From: Eopsaltria australis
Lineage: Eukaryota; Chordata; Aves; Passeriformes; Petroicidae
NCBI GenBank assembly: GCA_034509425.1
Contig: JAVTVJ010011652.1
Coordinates: 5,447,501-5,511,500, forward strand
Direction: 5' to 3'
Length of the DNA: 64,000 bases
Shown here: one piece after another, positions 11,664 to 24,951 of the stretch
Numbering within the stretch: position 1 is the stretch's first letter
How the letters are laid out: every line of letters starts with the position of its first letter
Made by a program: the position numbers and the translations under genes
Notes under the pieces: model-generated
Database searches by the model: none
Told to the model about the DNA's origin: nothing
What the model saw: only the letters and a program-made list of their open reading frames with translations

Positions 11664-14600
11664 AGTTTTCCCGTGGCCTCACAAGGCACGATCCACCCTG
11701 CTGCAATGGGACTGCTGCAGGTGATTCCAGGGCATGTAGAATATGATCCACGGCAGTGGAGAAGGAGTGCTTCTTGTGAGAAGCAGGTCTGTGGAGTTCT
11801 GAACATCATGCTTACATCCAAAACTACCTGCTTGGAAATTAGACACTCAGCAAAGACAGCTGATAGCCAAATCCTTGTCATTTATTTATTCTGGGAAGAG
11901 ATAATCATATCAATCTATTATTCCTAAGTCTATTACTTGGTTCACCAGACTAAAGCTCCTCTGATTACCCCTGTGTGTTTTCAAAGATATAGCAAGATTC
12001 ACCTTTAAACAGAAAAAAAATAAAGGCTGAATTCTGGAATGGCTGTGTCACTGATACAACATGACATAATAACCCTAAAAAAGATAAAATAATAATGTGA
12101 CTGGAAGATATACTTCACTAAGCTTCAATGCTCCATATACTTATTTGCTTTAGTAGTAGTAGTACTATTTTAAAATCTCTCAGCATAAGTTTAGGAATTA
12201 TATGTATGTAACAGATTTGCCTGATTACAACACACAGGTAATGTATGCATATCTCTGAAAATATGCTAAAAGATAAAAAGGAGATTTTCAAGCTATACAA
12301 AAAGACTAAGAAAAAGAATTCAAAAATTAACACTAGCAGTGAAAAATTATAAATTTGCTAGAATGAATATGTGCAGAGATCTGGAGTTCCAAGGCACAAA
12401 CAAATTAAAGAAGCTTCATATAAGATCATACTTTCATTTTAAATTGATGTTATTTACACAAACACTCACACATTTGGGTTATGCATGCACAAACCCTTTG
12501 ACTTCAACAGCTACATTTTAACTGTTGATTCTATGGGATTTACCTTCCAGAATTCTAATTTATACATCTGAAAACTTTGTTTAAGTGCAGTATTTCAAGA
12601 CGTCATCAGTATTGGGGAAAAAAAAAGAAAAAATCTATCAAAACTCTGCATGCCAGTGAACTCTGAGGGCTGATGAAGTTGTTAAAGGCACCGAGGTACA
12701 AAGGTGTTCCTGAGCCCTGTATGAAAGCAGAGGTAGTTATTGATAATCTGTAAACCTGATCTAAATGTACTGAGTCTTTGGATATACCAAATCTCCTTCT
12801 TCCAAATCAGACCACAGCATTCTCTTTTTTCCACTGTTAACCAGCCTAACATCCATTTCCCTCAGTAATTATTTATTTGCTTTTACTAATTGCCTCTTTC
12901 CCCCTTAAACAATCAAAATCTGTTTAGGGCTGCAGTAATGAGGGCTTTGGAGAAGGAAAGAATCACAGAGTAAAGTTGGGAAATACCATAATTTGCCAGC
13001 CCTTGGCATTCAAACTTCATCACATCTCCAAAAGTTCATTATAATAGAAATTGGACTTGATTGGCTGAGTGGGCAGTCAGACAGAGTCAACATTCATGAG
13101 GGAAAGCATAGAATTTTCAAAAGTGATCATCAAGCAGCCCCAGCAATCGAGTTTATAAACCAGGGACTTACTTCATAAGACAGAGAAAAGATTGATGCTG
13201 TTGAAGAAGGGCTGCAATTAACTAAATTAATGAAATCAGGAAGCCACACCTGCTCCACATGACTGACTCACTCCTCTGGCTCTGTCTCCAGCTTTTAAGG
13301 TGCATTTAGCAATTGAAGGGTTTAACAGGGAATGAGCATGGTAAGTTATGTGCATCTAACAAGCTCCTTCGAAGTGTTGTGAGAAGCACAGCATGGTTGA
13401 GAGATCATGGCAGTTAATTATTTCCCTGCCTTGGAAGAAGAGAGCCACACGTCCCTGGAGGGAGTCCTTGCATTTCAACAAAAGCCTTTTCTCCAGGGAG
13501 GAAAGTTTTACAAGCAGAAGTTGGTTTGCGTACCAGAATGATCAGAGCTGCTGCTGCCTTTGAAGGTACAGTCAGCTTTTGCAAGGCATTATGGTACAAA
13601 TCCTCATTCTACCACCTGGTAAAAGTTTTTTTTTAGAAATATCCAAACCCAAAGCTATAATAGATGTAAAATGCAGTCTTTGATAAAGGAAGGGTCACAT
13701 GCAGGGCCAACTCAAGCCTTGGGAAGACACTGAGGCTGACGAAAGCAGCCCTTGCTTTGCTGCCTCCTGCTCACCTCTGGAAAGGCAGAAGAGTGGTCCC
13801 CCTAAAAGAAAGATTTAGGGAATGTAGGAGACTGTGCTGTAGCAAACATGAGTCCTTTAAGATGTTTACTCTCTCAGGTCTGCAGTGCCTCTGTGCCTGT
13901 AGATATCACACTTCTCTGACCCCTGTTGCACTGCCCCGGTAGGAAGAAGTCCTTGGGGCATCTCCTCACCTCAGGAGGTAGCAAGAGTTTTGGTAGGAAG
14001 ATGTACAAGCACCAAGACATGTAGGACTCGTGACAAGGAGGCAGGATAACAGATGTTATCATGACAAGAAAACATCTCCAGTGATGTTATCCAGTTCCAT
14101 CCACATGGAGATAACTGCCCAGTGCCACAGATGGCAAATAAGGATGATATTCTTATAATTTCTTAGAAGAAAACAGATAACCAGAAGGCTGAACCACAAA
14201 GAAAAAGTCATTGTGACTAGAATACCCAGCCTAGCACATTGAGCTGACTTCAGGAGCAGCTGTTTGGTTTTTCTGAGACACACAGCTTGTTTACAAGTTT
14301 TATGAGTCTGATTGCAATTAATTTGTAATAACCTCAAAACCACTGAAACTATGGAGGAAGGATGTGATTTCATGTAAACTGAATATAATTTTCTATTTTT
14401 AGCCCTCTGATATCTAATTTGGCAGGACAAAACAGGATAATTCTCCCTGCAACAAAGGCCAGAAAGAAAGACTGACTTGAAAGAAAAGTATTTCCTTCTA
14501 TCATAAGTTCTTCAGAAAGTTACCAATCATCTGAAAATCAAGTTGATTTGAGAATAAGTTTTTAAACAGAGATGGGGGCACATACAAGCATATAGAAACA

Positions 14601-16544
14601 TACTGAGAAATGCTTATTAATATAAGAAGGATGTTTATTAACATTACAGTAACCCCCCAAACAAGCATAGGCCCTGCACCAAACCATAAAAATAGATTCT
14701 TTTCAGCCAGAAAAAGCTAGAAATAACTAGAAGAAAGTGAGAAAAAGAAAAGCTCAAAGCAATGTGATATCCTAAAAGAGAAAATTGATTGATATCAAAT
14801 TTTCAGAGTGAAATCTCTTAACACTTTCTTTCCTCCATTGGCTTGAGATGATGCAGACAGGTGAAATAGATCCTAAATCTATTCCACCAGAATTTCTTGG
14901 TGAACTGATATCTTCTTTGTCAGAGTACCAAAACGAAAAAAAAAAAAAAAATCTGTGTTTAGACTGTAAAGGAAAAGCCTGTTTCTGATTCCTGGTTGTT
15001 TTAGATGTTGAACATTACTATGCTACCTGTGTTTATCAGGTTAGTGCATATTTCCCATTTACCATCTCATTCACATAATCAGCATATTGGAGGAGTAGGT
15101 GGAAATTATTCCCTTCAAGGTTAATCATCATTCAATTGCTGGACTAAGTTTGCTAATGTACGGTTCCTAACCCTTTCTTTTCCCTACCACCACAGTCCTT
15201 CAGCTTATAAAGTTCTTCCTCTCTCATACTTAATCCTCTCCACTGCATTTATTTAGAATAATCCCATTTCTCTCAGCCTTCAATTCACAGTCTTCAACTG
15301 CTAAGCCAGCTAAGCTCTTTTCATCTTCTCCCACAAACACATGCTCCATTCTTTGGTAGTCTCTTTTTGCCCTTCTCCCCATTTGAGCTTCATGAACCGA
15401 AGTGACAAAACCACAGCAGTGACAAAATCTACATCCATGTAGCCTTGGACGGCAGCTAATTATCCTCCATGTGCTATCAGCTCTCCCCAGTACACTGATG
15501 GGGCTGCAAAGCAGTGGGTTCAGGTGCATCCAGAGACTGCCTCCCTTCAAAACCAAGGTCCTTCTCTTCTGCTTCCAGAGGAGGCATCCTCCAATTATAG
15601 TAACAACTCCTGCATTAATCTTGAATGGATGACTTAACATTACTGAGATTAAACTGTTAGTGAGCCATGTTCTCATCTGAAATGCAGAGTGAATCTTGAC
15701 TCATTTCATTAGCTAAAATGAAGTGACCTCAGATTTCCAGCCACGTAACAGATCCATCTTTAGGCAGCCTCCTGGATGAGCTATCTACAGCTACTCTGGA
15801 GGCCATTAAAAAGTTGTGTTTATAACATATTGTTTTGTGCATAATGTTCTACAAAGAGAGGGTGCTTTTGCCATGACATATGGTGCACAATGTAAATGAA
15901 CTCTGGTGTAACAAATTAAAAAGCTTTTACAGCAACCTCTAAATACTATTTATGGCTCCCAAGAGCTACCTAGGCTGGCCACCAGTCAAATAATTGCAGT
16001 CACTACACCAAGTGCCAGAGTGCATTTTGTTGACTAACTGCGTCTTCAGCGAGCTGTGCAATCTATTTCTATGAGATGTACCAGCCATAAAACACCATCC
16101 ATTTTGACAGCAAAATTGCAAAAGTACAATGTGTTACCAGGTGCCATTCTAAGAATGGAGGCTGTAATGAGGGGGTCATTTGTAAAATCTCCCTGATCCT
16201 TAACACTCGCAGCTTTTGTTACAGCAAAGGAAACTCATTGTGATGCAAGGCCTCTCCAAAGCTAAAGCCTCTCATGGGCACAAGAGTCCTCTCCTGTCTG
16301 TGCATGCTGGGAAAACTGGGGAGTAGGGCTGACTGAAATACAGCCACTGAAAATGTTTCCAGTGAGTGAAGGGGTTCAGTTCTGTGGGGACAGAGAATCT
16401 GCCACGAAACCCCCATTTTCCTGAAACCTGATTTTGTGTTTTAAGAGAAATTTCTATTTATTTGCACTTAAAAACATTCTGGAAACAAAAAGAACCAAAA
16501 AACCCCAGCCCAAATCATCACTATTTTCCACGTCTATTTTATAG
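11664..16544. other. Unique non-coding DNA
   Basis: No gene is recognised. The longest open frame is 15230-15676 (minus, 148 codons). It has no recognisable domain and I treat it as chance. An A run interrupts the sequence at about 14937-14951. A 49-nt segment at 13292-13340 (plus) lies between acceptor-like and donor-like sites but is closed in all frames. The part from about 15700 to 16200 is repeat-free and AT-rich and could be conserved regulatory DNA, but that cannot be judged from one sequence. Confidence 0.65.
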
Positions 16545-17030
16545 AGTCATAGAATGGTTTGGATTGGAAGGGACCTGAAAGTTTATCTAGTTCCAAATGC
16601 CTGCCATAGGCAGAGACACTTTCCACTAAACCAGCTTACTCAAAGACCCATCCAACCTGGCCTTGAACACTTCCAGGGGTGGGGCATCCACAGTTTCTCT
16701 GGGCCACTTTTCCCAGTTCCTCACGATCCCCGCAGTAAAGAATTTCTTCCTAATATCCAATCTAAGCTTACTCTCCTTTAGCTTAAAGCCATTACCCCTT
16801 GTGCTATCAGTTTCACACCCTTGCCAAAAGTCCCTCTCTCCAGCTTTATTGTAAGCTTCTTTCAGGTACTGAAAGGCCACAATATGATTTCCCTGGAGCC
16901 TTCTCTTGAACAACCCCAACTCTCTCAGCCTTTCCTCATAGGAGAGTTGTTCCATTCCTCTAATTAGCTTTGTGACTTTCCCCTGGACTCATTCCAACAG
17001 GTCCATGTCCTGTGGACCCCAGAGCTGTTA
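16545..17030 (-). mobile_element. CR1 LINE, 5'-truncated, ORF2 tail preserved
   Basis: This is the clearest transposable element in the window. Read on the minus strand it ends near 16545 in ATTCTATG-type octamers, preceded by the GGTCCCTTCCAATCC region typical of CR1 3' ends. The minus-strand frame 16955-16626 is open for 109 codons. It carries the C-terminal tail of the CR1 reverse-transcriptase polyprotein: YEERLRELGLF, TRGNGFKLKE, LDIRKKFFT, then WPRETVDAP and FKARLDGSLSKLV just before a TAG stop. The roughly 80-base 3' UTR after the stop fits the family. The endonuclease and the catalytic reverse-transcriptase domain are missing, so the copy is dead. An unbroken frame over this length suggests it is younger than the other CR1 copies here. 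Confidence 0.97.
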
Positions 17031-18279
17031 CTGGGAATTAAAAGCCAAACAAACAAACAAAAAATCCCCTGAAGATGAGCTCTTTTTACTATTTAAAGAA
17101 ATGCATGTGTTAAATCATCTAAAGGTTGGGTTGTTCCTATGTATGTTGTCAGGGTTTTTTGGTTGCTTTCAAATCAATGCAATAGGGTACCTGGTAAAAT
17201 CTCCTTGTTTGTCTCACCTTAGTACAGCAAAGATAAGGCAGGCAATGGATATTCCACAGCTCTGAAAACATCCCATTTATCACATGAAAATCGCCTCTGT
17301 TTTTTCTGGTCTAGGTATATTTAAATATAGTTATGCTAGTGCTGCTAGATATCTCCATGGGGATTCCAAAGGGGACAGCAACAGGCACAGCCCCATTATT
17401 TGAGGCTGTGGCGTGTTTTGAGGCACACATCCCTGAATGATGGCTGCACTGCTTCAAAACTGAGCCATCCCCCTTGAGCTGTCTGCAAGCCAGGCTTAAA
17501 CCTACACTACAGTTTTCCACAGGCAAATGTTTACTGTCAAATGAGCCATACCAGTTCGTGACAAAATCACTATGACATTATGGCTTTAATGGGCACTGGC
17601 AATACAATCATCAATCATGGATACTATGTTTAAGTTGGAAAACACTTGTGTGGCTTAGAAAAGAGAAAAAAATCCATTAAATACCTACATAGCAACTGAG
17701 AGTATATGTTTGTAGTTTTTTGGTGTAGAGAAGTTTTGAAAGCAGTAATTTGCTGGTGGAGACTATCAAGAGGATGCCTGCAGAATTTAAAGCAAGTAAG
17801 AAGTTGAATGGCAAAGAACCAGGGGCTTTGGCCTTTTTCTGCATTCTGTATTTATTAACCATTTTATGACATTGTAGAAAAGAAATAACTGTGCCCAGGA
17901 CACAGAGAGTTATGCAGTAATTTAGGAAATGCTCTTCCCTCAGGTATTACGTCCCCTTCTTCCAGACATTGCAATCCCAGACATCCTTTGTAAAAAAAGA
18001 AAAATAAATTTAAAGGCTCTGAAATGATACTATCAGAAAAGTAATTTTTTTCAGCAGATTTCTGAAACCCCAGTCCAGTTCCCCAGCTCAAAGGGAATTA
18101 AAAAAAGGCAATGGTTTTACACCATTATTTGTGACTAGCAGGTTTCAATCAAAGCCAATTGAAGCTCCAGGCCAATACTGCACTGTACTCGGGGCCATGT
18201 CTATCACTGAGAAAAAATACGGTTTACAAAGGGAAAAGGTCCCCACAAATCACAGCCCAGACACACTAGATTTTCTAAC

Positions 18280-18289
18280 TGTCTAGACA
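18280..18289. promoter_or_regulatory. Palindromic SMAD-binding element
   Basis: TGTCTAGACA is a perfect 10-base palindrome containing GTCTAGAC, the classical palindromic SMAD3/SMAD4 box that responds to TGF-beta/activin/BMP signalling. The motif can occur by chance, so binding is not implied. It lies in a repeat-free, AT-rich stretch that may be regulatory. Confidence 0.35.
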
Positions 18290-20659
18290 AATAGGACCAT
18301 CCCCGTGCCAATATTAATAAACCTTCACACATTCCAGTAAACACTTGGTAGCTCCATCTCTCTGTCAATCATTTTTAGCCTCTAATGAGAATGCTTTTAA
18401 CCGTTGATATTTGACTGTTAACACCAATTCCCTTAACTCAATGTCCCTTTGCCAAGCAAACAGCTTCAGTCTGGCCATTATGCAGGGTAGAAATCTACAT
18501 TTCCCATTATCAGTGACTGCATTTATATTCGAAGACTAAAGGATTAAAAAAGCTTAGGGAGAAAATATTCTTGGTAGCTGATTTGAACAAGTAAAAGCAT
18601 TAACCCTGGCAAGCAGATATTGAGTTGAAAATAAGGCAATTAGAGAGAAACTAATTTTTTTATAACACAAGTTTAACAGAATTAAGTCTATACCACTTCA
18701 CACATTAACAGCATTCTTGCATTTGCCAAGCAAAAATAAAAAAAAAACCACCAGACTTTAATTCCTCTAATAAGTTTCTAATGGCAGTGAATGTGTCCCT
18801 AAATATCAGTGGTCTTGTACCAGAGAAATTACAATTGTGCAGTCAGACAGTTTCATAAACAAGTATTTGAACAATGAATCTATTATTTACCTCCTCTCTC
18901 TAAAAAACAAGGAGGCTATGTTTTTTTATATAATTAGATAATAATATAACATTTAAATAACTTCTCAATTGCTTATTTGGGTTCAAACATGCTGACTTAA
19001 ATCTGATTAAGCAATTATGAACAAATTTTCTGTTATTTTGACCAGTCTATTAGCCATCTAATTTGGTTCCTGAGGGTAGTAGATAAAAAATAACAACTAA
19101 AGCTATTTCGACTCCATAGCTGGGATACAGCAGCAGATTACCAATTACACTCAGAAGATGAATTACCAGCAGATTTCATCTTCCTTAAATAAATACCAAT
19201 TTAAGTCAAGTAGGTCTGAAAATCACTTCATGCTGAGGAGTAGCTGTATTGCTACCTTTAATGGAAAATTAGCAATGGGCTAGAAGGTCTGTGAAGGAGC
19301 TGAGGACATTTTCTGTTTTCACTGGATTAGGGCTCAGCTGTTTCAAGCATAGTATAGGTAAACTGAAAGGAGGACAGAAAATCTGGAGCAGAAGTCCAAA
19401 AGCTGCTGCACTGTCACTGAGAACAGGACTTCATTTAATATTCACATCCATTTCTGCCAGACTTGACTAACAGACTTTTCAAATTTCACAAAAATTAAGG
19501 GTATAACAATAAAATGATAATGCATTTAAAATTACATTTTCTCAGTACCCAAAAAGTCTGTTCATTCAGAGAAGTAATTGTTGCCCATTTAAGTACAGGA
19601 CTATTTATATTGTTAATTGCATCTTGTTATAGGTTAAATACAGTTGAATTGGATTTAACTTTATGATTTAAATGCAATCATATAATAGACTTACTTATAA
19701 GAAACATATAATTACTACATAGGCTGGGAAGCTGGATTAGCATTGCAACATAAATAAGAAAGACTTTACTGCTCCTGATATTAACATTGAGCAAACACTT
19801 AAACTGCTGACAAATTTCTACTTGTTCCTTTGGTCATTATCTGAATGGTTTGTGGACATTTTTTCAGTATGGAAAATGAAGATTTCATGTCACAAGAGCT
19901 GTAAATGGCCAGGTAATGGGAAGCCATTAGCAGCAGGCTCAGCGCATAAATCCAGCCTGTGAAATAAAACCAGCCTGCTCTGAGATCACACCTGCTCTCC
20001 ACCTTGCCAATCACTGTTCTAACCTTTTTCTACACAAGACCCATGTATCCTTGGGTACCTCTCCTTCTCCCTAAGGATTCAAGTTTGTGAAATATAGTGG
20101 CTACTGGCCTAGAGGTGCACTAGAAATGGCTGTCGGTCCCTGCTGGCTTCCTGGTTCAATATTGCCTCCAAGGTGGAGCAGTCACTTCCCCAAAATACCT
20201 TTCTGCTCTAAACCAAAATGCTCATAAAGACACTTGACACTGGGCTGTCTGTCCATATTCCTGTTCCCCCTCTGGAATACCAGTTCCTACCCCAGTGAGC
20301 CTTGTTTTTGAGGGTAACATCCCTTTTAATCTGAATCACTGGTTATTAAAGTGAATAGCACTGGGCTGTGAATAGCAGTAGCTAAAATAACACAGCTAAT
20401 CAATTACCTGTCCCCCAGTCAGGTATTAATTAAATTAATATCTCCCACTTGTTTCAGTACTGCCCATTGACTTTGAAAAAATAAAACTGGATGTAACAAA
20501 CTCACTTCAGCTCCCATGTCACGTAGCTAATTTAATCAAGGCAACCAGACTATCTTATTCATTTATCACAAAAATAAAGATGTGATCCCTTGAATATAAC
20601 ATGACTGAAATTGCTGGATTCAGATAGAAGTAAACACCAGACATCTCTAGCCCACTGGC

Positions 20660-20687
20660 AAAAAAAAAATAAATAAATAAATAAAAA
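20660..20687 (+). repeat. A-rich (AAAT)n simple repeat
   Basis: A run of about ten A is followed by AAAT units (TAAATAAATAAATAAA) on the plus strand. It is short and interrupted. No attached retroposon is recognisable upstream. Confidence 0.9.
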
Positions 20688-22109
20688 TCCAGCAGCAGAA
20701 GAGCATCATGTCGAGTTTTATTTGTAGATAAATGGAAAAATGGAACAGGTATAATAAATGTGAACTGTGACAAAAGGGGATTATATGTGAACAAATAAAG
20801 TATCATTAGTTCTGCAAAATGTTTTACAGATATCTTTTCTCTCTGGCTACCATGAGCTAGTTTCTAATCGTCTGAGTTTCGGCAACCATGCCCCTTGGGG
20901 GTTCTAATCTCGATGGTTTAGACAGTCAAATACACAGGTACTATGAAAAAACACATTTTGCATGGTTTAGACTTAGTATGGAGAGGGGGCAGGCTGATCT
21001 GTCATACATGGGAATAAATAGGAACAGTCAGAATTTGAAACCACCTTAACATATATTTTGAGAAAACAGTGGTTGCCGCAAATATTTGCAATTCAAATCT
21101 CAGCAATTTTCGTCTCTTTTTATGAGAAGTCCTTCCAGCATTTTCCTAAGGATTAGTTATATATTAGAAGAGAGACTTTTTCTACTGGGCTAAACTGTCT
21201 TTCAAATATTTCTGACTAAAGCATAAATCCATTTACCTTTCACAGGCTGTTTTGTAGTTCTTTTTGTGGTGCTCATTAATTAATAAACAAAATCTACTGC
21301 ATTTAAGACAGCTTGTTTTTCACTCAGCTTTATTGCCTTTCATTACTGCTTTGAGACTTCATCAACTTACCAGGGGTAGGTCTATGAAAAATAGTACAAA
21401 ACTATAATCAGAAAAGGCAAAGTGTTTAGGAGAAGTTAATAAAAAGCTCCAGGTAGCCCAAATTATGGCAGTTTAGAGACGTCAGTTTGCTCTTGTCCCA
21501 CACTGGAAAATTTGTCTTTCAAATGGTCCTTCAAATATTTTCATGAGATTTATTTATGTTGGAAGATGTAAAACATTACAAAAGAGAAGTAAAGTACGCA
21601 GCCCTCCTTTTACCCAACAAAGAATTGCTGGAGATGCAGAGGGAAAAGGAGGACAGCAAAGGACTGCATCACTTGAACAGGATGTTTGGCAGCTCCCTTG
21701 CTCTCTGAGGCAGGGATGCTGCTCTGCCAATGGATAATGCACCTTCCCAATATGCAGAAGTTATTTTGAATTACAATGTTGTTAAGCAAGGACTGAAGGA
21801 CATATCTAAGATTTGCCTCACCTAAGCAGTCAGATGCAAAGCTGTAATATGATTTTAGTTTTACAGGCAGAATCCTAGGTGGAGGTGGGCACTAATTCTT
21901 TAGAAAGCAACATTTTCACACAGTTGTCTTCTTTTGTATTAATTGATAAATTGGACTTTGCTAAACTTGAACACTAGCCTCCTGAAAACACTTCATTCCA
22001 AAAGACTAGACTGGAAACAAAATGAGAAGCAAATTGGACAAGAACCAGGTATTGGAATAAAGAGAGGATCACTGACATATTTTCTGAGGAAAGTTGGATA
22101 CAGGCATTT

Positions 22110-22141
22110 GGGGGTGGGGCGGGAAGGGGGGGGGGGGGGGG
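22110..22141 (+). repeat. G-tract with G-quadruplex potential
   Basis: Five G at 22110-22114, then T, GGGG, C, GGG, AA and an uninterrupted run of 16 G at 22126-22141. Several runs of three or more G separated by one or two bases satisfy the usual G-quadruplex pattern on the plus strand. The exact length of such a run is often misassembled, so the count may not be reliable. Confidence 0.95.
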
Positions 22142-24919
22142 TGAAGTGTTAGGTGGTGGTGTGCCCTGATCATCACCTTCTGAGCACTCTCAGCTTGTAG
22201 AGAGTTGCTTTCACCTTTGAGCAAACCAGGAGTTGAAGAAGGATGCTGAGCCATGGTGCACTGCCTCTCTGTATTTGCCTTATAAAAGAGGGACAGAGAG
22301 TCAAGGCAAATAAGCACACCAGGCAGTATAGGGAGGAGACAGGATTTGTCCTATGCCTGCTATTCCCTCTTTCCTTGTCATAGAGGTAACTAGTGGGGCA
22401 GAGGAGGAATAACCACCTCTTTTCCAGATCCATTTGAAGATATCTTGAGGCAGTTCTACAAACTGTCCTGGAGCACTTTCCGGACAACATCCCCGTTGTC
22501 TCTATCCACTAGAAAGAACATAATCATCAACATTTTGCAAATATAGGAAAAAAGTCTTTCCTGTGCTAGAGGACCAAAACCTTGTGATCTCCTTGTGACA
22601 AGGACCTATCAAATGTGTCATGCAGATCATCTCATTTTATCAGTTCTTCCCTCAAAATACACAAAGAAGATAAGAATAATAATACAGCATGCTTTTCTTT
22701 CTTTGAATAGCATTTTCAAAAAAATGTGACACAGCTTATTGTCTAAATTATATCCAACAGTCATATTTCAGACCTAAAAAGACTTTCCAAAATCCGATTA
22801 AGGCGTGTTCACCAATATCACAATATTAATATTTCCCAGCTTTAAGTGCCATGGATCTGTAAGTGAAGCAGAGAAAGGCTGATCCAGATTCTCACAAACT
22901 CTTTATCCTACATTTGATCAGTCAAGTCAGAATTAGGTATGGCTTTATAACCTATCCATGCATTTAGGTCTTCATTACCCCAGCATGGAAAGTTTCACTG
23001 GTAAAAGCAAAAAAAGCTGTTGAAAAAGACCACTATGGCTGCCAGGATTGATCTGTACCTCTCCAGTGGGTTCTCTGTGAGTGATTTTTCACTTTGGGCA
23101 CATAAAGGGTATAGGTACTGGGAGTGCACAGGACTCTCTAGGTACCCCAGGCAGTGGGGGAAAAGTGTACAGCAGAAACAATAGTTCCTTTTATGGAATG
23201 TGTTCTTTCACTATTTGCTGAATATGAAAAGGTTGCTTTTAATACCTGCTGCCCTTTTCTGAGCAGAGCTGTGGACCTTCTCTGGGCTGATAATAACTTC
23301 AGTACTCTCACAGCTTATTCCTTCTCAGACATTCAAGATAGAAAGTCCCATTTTCAGCAATTTCAGAAACAGTGATCTGAGACTACAGCAGTGAGGAATG
23401 ACTCAATTACTCAGACCTGTTAGGGAACACATGCTAAGCAAATGTATCTATCTTATAAAAAAAACCACTTTGAAGTTCAATGAAAACCAGAGAAATTACA
23501 TTACTTTCCTTGGGAATCTCCTCTTTATTGAATATAAGCATATATCAATTGATGATAATGTGAATTATGTGTAGGAACACAAACCAGAAGAACAGAACAA
23601 TAAATATTTACTGCCATTTACTGCCAATCCACTGTACTTTTTTCAGAGCAAATATAATAATATTAAAGTATATATATGCTCTTTGCAACAGTTTTTTTCT
23701 TTTAAATGCCTGGACAACATCTTCCTGCAACATTTGAAGGCCAAAACAGAGCTCTGATCACAACAGTACCTTTGGTAAGACTATGTGAGCTTCTGTAGCA
23801 GCATGAATCCAAGAAACACCAAAAACACAAAACAAAATCCTTTCATCTGATAATAAGTGATATCTAAATCATAGAAGTTTCAAGTTTCCTACTCACTGTG
23901 AAATGACAGCAACAGTCCTGAGGAAGGAGAAACAGTCCTTGGCACAACACACAAGTTTTCTAACAGCCCCAATCTAACTCAGAGGTCTTTGGAGAATTGT
24001 TTGGAACATCAAAGAGTATTTTGCAAAAAAATTCCCAGCACATTTATTCTCCTGCAAATCTTTTTTTTCTTGAAAAGATATCAACAGGATTTATTCTCAA
24101 AGAAGTGATTTGGATGCTAAAGAGTTCTGCAAACTGTCACTTTTTTTATTATTTGACTTGGTGATGAACTGAGCTGAAGTCCACCATGACTACGGAGAAT
24201 ACAAGCCTCTGCATCACCCCAGGAAGAGAGCAAGGAATGAATTGTCAAACGGATTCCCTAAATGCATCCAGTCTTGTAATACTGAATTTATTACCTGGTC
24301 CTGAAACAGACCTTCTCACTCTTGCACACCTCACTGGCTCCTGGGACTGCAGGAAGATGTTGCAGCTCTTGCTCTTTCTTTACTTTGTCTCAAGGGGAAG
24401 CCAATTCAAAGTGAATAATCTCCTTTATAACCAAAATCACAGTCAAAGTAGAAAGAATAAACCCTCCTTAATCCGTCACTCAGTCAAAGATAGGATGACA
24501 CAGCCCCTTCCTTTTGTTCATGTATGCAACCCAAATAAATAAGAATCAGAGGCTGAAGTCTGCTATGAACAGGTGAGGGTGGAACTGTCAGATAAACATG
24601 CATCTGCATGGAGGGGTGTATTGTGTTTGAAAGAGTCCTCTGTGTAGAAGAAAAACAAAGACCTTTGGCTAAAATAAAAAATGTATTCCCCCCATTTATA
24701 CAGCATTTTTTCATAATCAAGACTGAATCCTATACAGTGGTTTAGACTAATGCAAACACCTTAAAATCAAGGGAAACAGTGACAGGAGAGAGTCTCTACT
24801 CACAGTTCCATAGCAGGATCACTAAGGTCACACTCAGAAGGATGAAAATGCAGAGAAATCATCTAGAAACCTTTCCTAACAACAAAAGTGGGGTTAGCCC
24901 ACTTCAACCGACTCTTCAG

Positions 24920-24951
<32 letters not shown>

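Larger units (their letters stand above)
17031..22109. other. Repeat-poor AT-rich DNA, possibly regulatory
   Basis: No gene or interspersed repeat is seen. Sequence from about 18100 to 20500 has very few long open frames. It contains many homeodomain-like TAAT cores (for example AAGCAATTA near 19010 and CTAATCAATTACC near 20396-20408) and a palindromic SMAD box. This texture is common in conserved non-coding elements of developmental gene deserts, but conservation cannot be seen from one genome. A short AAAT repeat lies at 20660-20687. Confidence 0.55.

Noticed and set aside
12961..12990. AATCACAGAGTAAAGTTGGG resembling a CR1 3' tip
   Set aside because: Similarity stops after about 20 bases with no CR1 continuation.
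15230..15676. 148-codon minus-strand open frame as a gene
   Set aside because: No recognisable domain, no splice or promoter context, and length within the chance range for six frames of 64 kb.
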